Notes under the pieces: generated by a model
Databases searched by the model: none
Told to the model about the DNA's origin: nothing
Seen by the model: the letters and a program-made list of their open reading frames with translations, nothing else
Position numbers and translations under genes: made by a program
Shown here: positions 1 to 5,276 of the stretch, in pieces
How positions within the stretch are numbered: the first letter of the stretch is position 1
How the letters are laid out: the number at the start of each line of letters is the position of its first letter
Source of the DNA: Gammaproteobacteria bacterium
GTDB taxonomy: Bacteria > Pseudomonadota > Gammaproteobacteria > Immundisolibacterales > Immundisolibacteraceae
Assembly (NCBI GenBank): GCA_003526065.1
Contig: DQBD01000034.1
Span: forward strand, 1 to 5,276
Length of the DNA stretch: 5,276 bases
Reading direction: 5' to 3'

Positions 1-98
1 GCGGCGTGCTCAAGCCCGGCATGCCGGCCGACGGGCGCATCGATACCGGCGCCACCGCGGCGCAGGCGCACAGCGGACCCGGCGCCACCACGCCGTGA
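1..98 (+). CDS. C-terminal end of an HlyD-family membrane-fusion (periplasmic adaptor) protein, partial
   Basis: Only the last 31 complete codons are present, read from position 3 and ending at TGA 96-98; the 5' part lies left of the window. The visible peptide begins GVLKPGMPADGRI. This resembles the closing strand of HlyD/YbhG-type adaptors, in which an L-x-PGM motif ends the beta-barrel region. It is followed by about 18 residues rich in Ala, Gly and Thr, probably a disordered tail. Adaptors of this family sit in the periplasm, are anchored to the inner membrane, and join an efflux pump to an outer-membrane channel. Its stop codon overlaps the start of the downstream ATPase (GTGA), and the order adaptor-ATPase-permease-permease matches E. 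coli ybhGFSR. The family call rests on a short motif plus context. The reading frame is supported by the motif and by the stop falling exactly at the next gene's start. Confidence 0.72.
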   Translation, partial: GVLKPGMPADGRIDTGATAAQAHSGPGATTP

Positions 99-2029
99 CC
101 GAGGCACAGCCGGCCGTCATCCGTCTGGACGGCCTGCACAAGACCTACGCGCGCGGGCGCGTGCTGGCCGTGGACGGTGTCTCGCTGAGCGTGCCGCGCG
201 GCCACGTGTACGGGCTGATCGGCCCCGACGGCTGCGGCAAGACGTCGATCCTGCAGGTGCTGGCCGGCGTGCTGTCGGCCGACGCCGGTCATGCCGAGGT
301 GGCGGGCATCGACGTGCTGCGCCGGCCCGAGGCCGTCAAGCCGCTGATCGGCTACATGCCGCAGGGCCTTGGACTGAACCTGTACGACACCCTCAGCGTG
401 GCGGAGAACATCGCGTTCTTCCGCGCCCTGCGCCAGGTGCCGCCCACGCGGTTTCGTGACAACGCCGAACGCCTGCTGGCCATGACGCGCCTGTCACCCT
501 TCCTGGACCGCCCGGCGGGCAAGCTGTCCGGTGGCATGCGCCAGAAGCTGGCGCTGATCTGCACCCTCATCCACCTGCCGGACATCCTGCTGCTGGACGA
601 GCCGACCACCGGGGTCGATCCGATCTCGCGGCGCGACTTCTGGAGCATCATTCACGATCTGGTCGCCACGCGCGACGTGACGGTGCTGCTGACCACCTCC
701 TACATGGACGAGGCCGAGCGCTGCACCCGCGTCGGCCTGATGAACCACGGCCGCCTGATCGCCGAAGGCACGCCGGCCCAGTTGTGCGAGGCACTGCCGG
801 GCCGGCTGGTCAGCGTCAGCGGCGCGGCACCCCAGACCGTGCTGCCGCGGCTGGCTGCCTGGCCACAGACACTCGCCACGGCGCTGTTCGGGCGCGAGGT
901 GCACGCCCTGCTGGACGACGGCTGCATCGACGTTGCCGCCCGGCTGCAGGCCGATGGCATCGGGCCGGTCGAGGTACAGGACATCCCGCCGGGGCTCGAG
1001 GACGTGTTCGTGCACCGCGTGGCGCACGGCGGCGCCGGTGTCGACGCCCCGCCCCCCGTCCTGAGCGCCGGCAACGCCGACACGACCGTGGCACCGGTTC
1101 GTACCGACACGCTCACCTGCCGTTTCGGCAGCTTCACTGCGGTCGATGCGGTGGACCTGGCCGTGGAGCCAGGCGAGATCTTCGGCCTGCTGGGACCGAA
1201 CGGCGCCGGCAAGACCACGCTGATCAAGATGCTGTGTGGCCTGCTGCGGCCGAGCGCCGGCCGGGCCCAGGTGCTCGGCATCGACCTGTCACGCGGGCGC
1301 GACCGCCGGCGCCTTCGCGCCCGCATCGGCTACATGTCGCAGCGTTTCTCGCTGTACCGCGACCTGACCGTGCGCGCCAACCTCGACCTGTACGCCGGCC
1401 TCTATGCCCTGCCACGCGGCCAGCGCGCGGAGCGCATAGACACCCTGCTGGGCGGACTCGAGCTGTCCACCTACGCGCAGCGCGTGACGCGCGACCTGCC
1501 CTCCGGGCTGCGCCAGCGGGTGGCGCTGGCCGCCGCCCTGCTGCACGAACCCAGGCTGCTGTTCCTGGACGAGCCGACCTCCGGCGTCGACCCGCTGGCG
1601 CGGCGCGAGTTCTGGGATCTGGTGCACCTGCTGGCGCGCGGCAGTCGCATCACGGTGCTGGTGTCGACGCACTACATGGACGAGGCCGAGCACTGCGATC
1701 GGCTGGGCCTGATGCACCAGGGCCGGCTGATCGCCGTCGACGCGCCGGACGCGCTGCGCGCGCGTGCCGGCCGCGAGGGCGGTCCGGTGGTGGCGGTCGA
1801 TGCCAGTGACTTCGCCGCCGCCTACCAGGTGCTGCACGAGGCGTTCCCGGACGCCATGCTGTATGGCCGGCGCATCCAATGGCAGACCGCCACGCCGGAC
1901 ACGGACACCGACCGCGCACGCACCCTGCTGGCCGGGGCACAGGTCGACGGCGATCTGCGTCAACTCGGCCTGACGATGGAAGAGGCGTTCGTGCACTTCG
2001 TCAGCCGCAGCGAGGCGGACCATGCCTGA
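95..2029 (+). CDS. ybhF: ABC-2 type transporter ATP-binding protein with two fused cassettes (YbhF type)
   Basis: Cytoplasmic ATPase of 644 residues that drives the two permeases encoded downstream. Cassette 1 has Walker A GPDGCGKT (43-50), Q-loop Q90, signature LSGGM (144-148), Walker B LLLDEP with E169, and Ser202 where the switch His normally sits (TTSYMDEAE). Cassette 2 has Walker A GPNGAGKT (367-374), Q416, a divergent signature LPSGL (468-472), LLFLDEP with E493, and H526 (STHYMDEAE). Each half ends with a DrrA-like tail, LEDVFVH near 301 and MEEAFVHFV near 628. The length is slightly more than I recall for E. coli YbhF. The GTG start at 95 overlaps the upstream TGA. No convincing Shine-Dalgarno precedes it, so translation is probably coupled to the adaptor gene. 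No better start exists, since the first internal Met lies after Walker A. RbbA is a related double-cassette protein, but it carries its own membrane domain, which is absent here. The family is firm; the exact orthology and the substrate are inferred. Confidence 0.93.
   Translation: MTEAQPAVIRLDGLHKTYARGRVLAVDGVSLSVPRGHVYGLIGPDGCGKTSILQVLAGVLSADAGHAEVAGIDVLRRPEAVKPLIGYMPQGLGLNLYDTLSVAENIAFFRALRQVPPTRFRDNAERLLAMTRLSPFLDRPAGKLSGGMRQKLALICTLIHLPDILLLDEPTTGVDPISRRDFWSIIHDLVATRDVTVLLTTSYMDEAERCTRVGLMNHGRLIAEGTPAQLCEALPGRLVSVSGAAPQTVLPRLAAWPQTLATALFGREVHALLDDGCIDVAARLQADGIGPVEVQDIPPGLEDVFVHRVAHGGAGVDAPPPVLSAGNADTTVAPVRTDTLTCRFGSFTAVDAVDLAVEPGEIFGLLGPNGAGKTTLIKMLCGLLRPSAGRAQVLGIDLSRGRDRRRLRARIGYMSQRFSLYRDLTVRANLDLYAGLYALPRGQRAERIDTLLGGLELSTYAQRVTRDLPSGLRQRVALAAALLHEPRLLFLDEPTSGVDPLARREFWDLVHLLARGSRITVLVSTHYMDEAEHCDRLGLMHQGRLIAVDAPDALRARAGREGGPVVAVDASDFAAAYQVLHEAFPDAMLYGRRIQWQTATPDTDTDRARTLLAGAQVDGDLRQLGLTMEEAFVHFVSRSEADHA
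2012..2015 (+). promoter_or_regulatory. Ribosome binding site for the first permease
   Basis: GAGG lies within the last codons of the ATPase gene, 6 bases before ATG 2022. It decides the start of the permease and supports re-initiation by ribosomes ending at TGA 2027-2029. Confidence 0.6.
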
Positions 2030-3149
2030 GCCGCTGCACCGCACGGCGGCCATCGTGGTCAAGGAAACGCGCGAGCTGCTGCGCGACCCGATCTATCTGG
2101 GCCTGTCGTTCGTCATCCCGATGGTGATGATCCTGCTGTTCGGCTTCGGCCTGTCGCTGGACGTGAAGAACCTGCCGCTGGTGTTTGCCGACCACGACCG
2201 CTCGCCCTACAGCCGCGATTACATCGACGGCTTCACGCACTCGGAATACTTCACGTTGGTCGGCATCGAGACCGATCCCGCCACGCTCGAGCGCTGGCTG
2301 CGCTCCGGCCGGGCGCGGGTGATCATCGACCTGCCGCCGGATTTCGGCCGGCGCATCGCCAGCGGTCGGCCGGTGAATGTCGGCGTCACCATCGATGGCT
2401 CCTTTCCCTCCCGCGCCGGCGTCATCAACGGCTACGTCGCGGCCATCAACGCGCTCCACAACCAGCGCCTGCTGCGCCAGGCCCGCGGCACCGACAGCGT
2501 CCTGCCGGTGCAGATGGATCTTTCGGTCTGGTACAACCCCTCGCTGGAGAGCAAGAACACCATCGTGCCGGGCCTGCTGGTGCTGATCCTGATGCTGTTT
2601 CCGGCCATCCTGGGCGCGCTGCTGATCGCCCGCGAGAAGGAATCCGGCACCATCTTCAACTTCTACGCCTCACCGGTGCGGCGCAGCGAGATCATCCTCG
2701 GCAAGCTCCTGCCGTATCTGGCCGTGGCCCTGCTCGACTACCTGCTGATCTACGCCGTCTCGCGGCTGGTGTTCGACGTGCGCTTCGTCGGCAGCGTGGC
2801 GCTGCTCAGTGTGGGTGCGGTGCTGTACTCGGTGTGCACCATCGGCATCGGGCTGCTGATCTCCATTCTGTGCCGCAGTCAGCTGGCCGCCATGCTGACC
2901 ACCTTTCTGGTCACCGTGACCCCGGCCTTCAACTACTCCGGCTTTCTGACGCCCGTGGCCGCCATGGACGAGGTCGGCCAGCTCATCGCCCAGTTCATCC
3001 CGGCCACGCATTTCATGACCGTGGTGCGCGGCTGTTATCTGAAGGGGCTGGGGCTCGATTTCTACTGGCCCAACCTGGCCGCGCTGTGCCTCTACGCGGC
3101 GGTGGTCTACGGCCTGTGCGGGGCACTGCTGCGCAAGAGGATCGGCTGA
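2022..3149 (+). CDS. ybhS: ABC-2 type transporter permease, first subunit (YbhS type)
   Basis: Inner-membrane subunit of 375 residues. An amphipathic start with VKETRELLRDP (13-23) precedes TM1 (about 24-44). A large soluble, presumably periplasmic domain of about 135 residues follows (45-180), ending in WYNPSLESK. Then come TM2 (about 181-203), the cytoplasmic AREKESGT motif (203-210), and further hydrophobic segments near 228-250, 257-284, 287-310 and 350-371. This six-helix layout with a big loop after TM1 is typical of ABC2_membrane_3/YhgE-Pip-like exporter permeases. VKETR near the N-terminus and the operon position match YbhS. The ATG at 2022 lies inside the end of the ATPase gene (8-base overlap). 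It is preceded by GAGG at 2012-2015 with a 6-base spacer, which supports this start. It should pair with the second permease to form the channel. The substrate is unknown; YbhS against its paralogue YhhJ cannot be fully separated without a tree. Confidence 0.92.
   Translation: MPEPLHRTAAIVVKETRELLRDPIYLGLSFVIPMVMILLFGFGLSLDVKNLPLVFADHDRSPYSRDYIDGFTHSEYFTLVGIETDPATLERWLRSGRARVIIDLPPDFGRRIASGRPVNVGVTIDGSFPSRAGVINGYVAAINALHNQRLLRQARGTDSVLPVQMDLSVWYNPSLESKNTIVPGLLVLILMLFPAILGALLIAREKESGTIFNFYASPVRRSEIILGKLLPYLAVALLDYLLIYAVSRLVFDVRFVGSVALLSVGAVLYSVCTIGIGLLISILCRSQLAAMLTTFLVTVTPAFNYSGFLTPVAAMDEVGQLIAQFIPATHFMTVVRGCYLKGLGLDFYWPNLAALCLYAAVVYGLCGALLRKRIG
3135..3140 (+). promoter_or_regulatory. Ribosome binding site for the second permease
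   Basis: AAGAGG lies in the last codons of the first permease, 8 bases before ATG 3149. It fixes the start at the TGATG overlap rather than at any upstream in-frame codon. Confidence 0.65.
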
Positions 3150-4276
3150 TGTGGGGTCGCCTGGGGGCCATGGTGCTCAAGGAGTTCCGCCAGCTGGCCG
3201 CCGACCGGGCCATCGTGCTCATTCTGATATGGGGCTTCCTGGGCGCCGTGTACATCGCCGGGCGCGCCGTCTCCATGGACATCAACAACTACCCGGTGGC
3301 AGTGCTGGACCTGTCGCGCAGCAACGAAAGCCGCGAACTGATCGCCCGCCTGCGCGCCCCCTACTTCAAGGTGGTCACCCAGCTGCGCAGCGACGCCGAC
3401 CTGACCGACACCCTGGACCGCGGCGCCGCCAGCGTGGCGCTGGTCATTCCCCCCACCTTCGCGCGTGACGTGCAGGCCGGCGAGGGCCGGTTCCAGGTGA
3501 TCTCGGACGGCACGCAGTCGCAGATGGCCACGTTGGCCGGCGGCTACATCACCCAGCTGGCGGGCGACTACAGTGTCGCGCTGCTCGAACGCCGGCGCGG
3601 GCCAACCGACCGCCTGCTGGCCAACCTGCCGCAGGTGGATGCGCGACCGCGGGTCGAATTCAACCCCAACATCACCTCGGCGTGGTTCACCAGCCTGCTG
3701 GAGCTGTTCAACATGATCACCATGATCTCCATGCTGCTGACCGCCGCCGCCCTGGTGCGCGAGAAGGAGCATGGCACGCTCGAGCAGCTGCTGGTGAGCC
3801 CGTTGCGACCGGCGGAGCTGTTCGCCGCCAAGATCATCCCCACCGTGGTGGTGGTGCTGGTGCTGTCGCCGGTGTCGTTGTTCGGCATCGTCGGCGGTGT
3901 GTTCGGCACGCCGCTGCGCGGCAGCGTGCTGCTGTTTTACGCGGTGTCCGTGCTGTACATCACGTCGGTGGCCAGCCTCGGCATCTACATCGCCCTGCTG
4001 GCGCGCAACCTGGCGCAGGCCATGATGGTGCTGTTCCTGATTCTGTTTCCCATGCTGTTCCTGTCCGGCGCCACCACGCCGCCGGAAAGCATGTCACCGT
4101 GGATGCGTTACGCCACGCTGATCTCGCCCATGCGCTACTACATCGACTTCGGTTACCAGGTGCTGTTCAAGGGCAACGGCCTGGCCTATGTCTGGCACGA
4201 CATCCTGGGCATGCTGGTACTCGGCGGGCTGATGTTCGGCTTCTCGGTGCTGCGTTTTCGACGCGTCCTGGGCTGA
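3149..4276 (+). CDS. ybhR: ABC-2 type transporter permease, second subunit (YbhR type)
   Basis: Second inner-membrane subunit, also 375 residues and paralogous to the first. It has an N-terminal VLKEFRQLAADR motif (9-20), TM1 (about 21-38), and a soluble domain (about 40-180) ending in FNPNITSAW. TM2 (about 182-203) is followed by VREKEHGTLEQLLVSPL (203-219), the conserved cytoplasmic coupling region after TM2. Hydrophobic segments follow near 228-250, 258-284, 288-307 and 350-367, with an FLSG-TTPPESMSP turn at about 304-317. The start is ATG 3149-3151, overlapping the previous TGA (TGATG). AAGAGG at 3135-3140 gives an 8-base spacer. The frame stays open upstream to 2834, but that stretch is out of frame with the first permease and reads as its shadow, so the start at 3149 is preferred. 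VSPL after the EKEHGT motif and the operon position resemble YbhR. Its role is the other half of the export channel; the substrate is unknown. Confidence 0.93.
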   Translation: MWGRLGAMVLKEFRQLAADRAIVLILIWGFLGAVYIAGRAVSMDINNYPVAVLDLSRSNESRELIARLRAPYFKVVTQLRSDADLTDTLDRGAASVALVIPPTFARDVQAGEGRFQVISDGTQSQMATLAGGYITQLAGDYSVALLERRRGPTDRLLANLPQVDARPRVEFNPNITSAWFTSLLELFNMITMISMLLTAAALVREKEHGTLEQLLVSPLRPAELFAAKIIPTVVVVLVLSPVSLFGIVGGVFGTPLRGSVLLFYAVSVLYITSVASLGIYIALLARNLAQAMMVLFLILFPMLFLSGATTPPESMSPWMRYATLISPMRYYIDFGYQVLFKGNGLAYVWHDILGMLVLGGLMFGFSVLRFRRVLG

Positions 4277-4298
4277 CACCGCACCGCCGGTCGGTCAG
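4273..4298. terminator. Possible bidirectional hairpin between convergent genes
   Basis: CTGAC (4273-4277) is complementary to GTCAG (4294-4298). Inside it ACCG (4278-4281) pairs with CGGT (4288-4291), leaving a 6-base loop and a 2-base bulge (4292-4293). The arms contain the TGA of the second permease on the + strand and the TGA of the kinase gene on the - strand. The hairpin fills the 18-bp gap between convergent genes, where a shared terminator would be expected. There is no T-run on either side, so it does not meet the classic intrinsic terminator pattern and may simply be GC-rich chance pairing. Confidence 0.35.
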
Positions 4299-5276
4299 CA
4301 CGGGCGCAGCGGTGTCGGCACGCGATACGGCGCGGTGGTGTCGATGACAATCACGTGTTCGCGCTCACGTTCCGTCACTGGCCGGTAGCCGGCCTGCTGG
4401 GCCTCCAACACCGTGGCCGTGCCCTCGGAAGCATCACCGCAGCGCGCCGCCAGCCGCTCGCGCAGCACCGATTCCGGCGCACGACACGACACGATGTGGA
4501 ACGGGACGTGCAGCTGACTGGCCAACCGTGCGAAACGTTGCCGCTGGCCGGCCGCCAGAAAGCTGGCATCCACCAACACCGGCCAGCCGGCCCGCAGAAG
4601 ACCGCGCGCCAGCTGCGCCAGGCGCCGGTAGGTACGGGCGGTCACCTCGGCGTCGTAGGCTCCCTCCCCGACCCCCGACTGGCTGCTTGCCAGCGCGTTC
4701 AGACCCAACAGGCGCTTGCGCTCAACGTCCGAGCGCAAACGGATCAGCGGCAGCCGCTCGACCAGCCAGTCGGCGTAGCGGGTCTTGCCGGAACCGGTCA
4801 GACCGTGGGTAATGGCCAACCACGGCCGACGTGGCCGACGGATGGTCTCGGCCAGCCGCATACAGCTCGCGCATTCGCGCAGCGCTGCCATGCGCCGGCC
4901 GGGCACCACCGCGCCGCCGGCACGCATCAGCGCCACCTTGGCCCGCACCAGGGCCCGGTACACCTCGAAGAAGTCGACCAGCGGCACGCCGTCGTAGTCT
5001 CCGGTGTGCTGCAGGTAGCGGTCTCGTACGCGCCGGGCCAGGTCCGGCCGCCCGCGCCGCGCCAGGTCCATGGTCAGGAATGCCAGTTCGCCGTGCACGT
5101 CCTGCCAGCGCAGTGCCGGGTCGAACTCGATGCCGTCGAACGGCAGCGGCGTCCCGTCGAACCACACGATGTTGCCCAGATGCAGATCACCGTGGCACTC
5201 GCGCACCCGACCGCCGGCGCGGCGGCGCGTAAGCAACGCACGACGACGGTGGTATTCGTCCTCGCTCCACGCCGCC
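4295..5276 (-). CDS. Bifunctional aminoglycoside-phosphotransferase-like / P-loop kinase protein, N-terminus missing
   Basis: 326 complete codons are visible, counted here from the right edge (position 5275); the frame is still open there, so the true start is outside. A TTG at 5236 is not a credible start because it would cut the kinase fold just before its catalytic loop. Domain 1 is the C-terminal lobe of an APH-like kinase: HGDLHLGN (28-35) is the catalytic loop and FDGIEFD (46-52) carries the likely metal-binding Asp47, followed by conserved RWQDVHGELAFLTMDL. Domain 2 is a P-loop kinase: GLTGSGKT (158-165), RSDVERKRLLGL (181-192), VLVDASFL (233-240) with Asp236, and an Arg-rich lid near 272-279 followed by DASEGTATVLEAQ. 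This pairing matches the COG2187-COG0645 fused family, usually about 500 residues as I recall, so roughly a third is missing. Members are annotated after antibiotic kinases, but the natural substrate is not established. It is convergent with the transporter and so not part of that operon. Confidence 0.88.
   Translation of the reverse strand, partial: AAWSEDEYHRRRALLTRRRAGGRVRECHGDLHLGNIVWFDGTPLPFDGIEFDPALRWQDVHGELAFLTMDLARRGRPDLARRVRDRYLQHTGDYDGVPLVDFFEVYRALVRAKVALMRAGGAVVPGRRMAALRECASCMRLAETIRRPRRPWLAITHGLTGSGKTRYADWLVERLPLIRLRSDVERKRLLGLNALASSQSGVGEGAYDAEVTARTYRRLAQLARGLLRAGWPVLVDASFLAAGQRQRFARLASQLHVPFHIVSCRAPESVLRERLAARCGDASEGTATVLEAQQAGYRPVTEREREHVIVIDTTAPYRVPTPLRPC

Noticed and set aside
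784..1809. 341-codon open frame on the + strand in another frame
   Set aside because: Low-complexity Arg/Ala/Gly/Pro product inside the ATPase; a typical out-of-frame shadow in high-GC sequence.
1289..2062. Long open frame (257 codons) on the - strand within the ATPase gene
   Set aside because: It lies wholly antisense to well-conserved cassette 2, has no recognisable domain, and is rich in Gln, His and Arg as expected for the complement of GC-rich coding DNA.
2834..3148. Upstream extension of the second permease to an ATG at 2834
   Set aside because: The added 105 residues are a His/Arg-rich out-of-frame reading of the first permease. The family start and a good ribosome binding site are at 3149.
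3107..3772. 221-codon open frame on the - strand inside the second permease
   Set aside because: Antisense shadow with Gln/His/Gly-rich composition and no family features.
3682..4347. + strand open frame crossing the permease stop and running into the kinase gene
   Set aside because: Out of frame with the permease, Arg/His/Ala-rich, and it crosses a convergent gene boundary; no domain seen.
5234..5236. TTG as the start of the kinase gene
   Set aside because: The frame is open to the window edge with plausible protein sequence (WSEDEYHRRRALL), and starting here would remove most of the APH fold.
4295..5276. Calling this an aminoglycoside resistance gene
   Set aside because: The HGD loop is shared by many small-molecule kinases. 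The fused P-loop domain places it in a different family without known resistance activity.
1..5276. A novel defence, mobile or RNA-based system
   Set aside because: Every part of the window is covered by recognisable transporter or kinase genes. No inverted repeats, integrase, CRISPR-like repeats, toxin-antitoxin pair or structured RNA was found.

Overview
The window is a compact, high-GC (about two thirds G+C by eye) and strongly GC3-biased bacterial stretch with almost no non-coding DNA. It most likely comes from a proteobacterium, probably a gammaproteobacterium. That placement rests on base composition and on a gene order matching the E. coli ybhGFSR locus; no rRNA or other taxonomic marker is present.

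Positions 1-4276 (+ strand) hold the distal part of one tightly packed operon for an ABC-2 type efflux system. It contains the last 31 codons of a probable HlyD/membrane-fusion (periplasmic adaptor) protein, a double-cassette ATPase (YbhF type), and two ABC-2 membrane subunits (YbhS and YbhR types). All three junctions overlap: GTGA, 8 bases, and TGATG. This points to one transcript with coupled translation. The expected machine is an inner-membrane heterodimer of the two permeases, powered by the fused cassette pair and linked by the adaptor to an outer-membrane channel. No outer-membrane channel gene is in the window. The substrate cannot be read from the sequence; E. coli YbhFSR has been linked to drug and cation export.

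Positions 4295-5276 (- strand) hold the C-terminal part of a two-domain phosphotransferase: an aminoglycoside-phosphotransferase-like fold followed by a P-loop kinase domain. Its true start lies beyond the right edge. It converges on the transporter operon across an 18-bp gap, where an imperfect hairpin covers both stop codons.

No RNA genes, mobile elements, CRISPR arrays or long non-coding regions are seen. I find no strong evidence for a previously undescribed system. The most interesting features are the asymmetric ATP sites of the double ATPase, the matched pair of 375-residue permeases, and the uncharacterised fused kinase.
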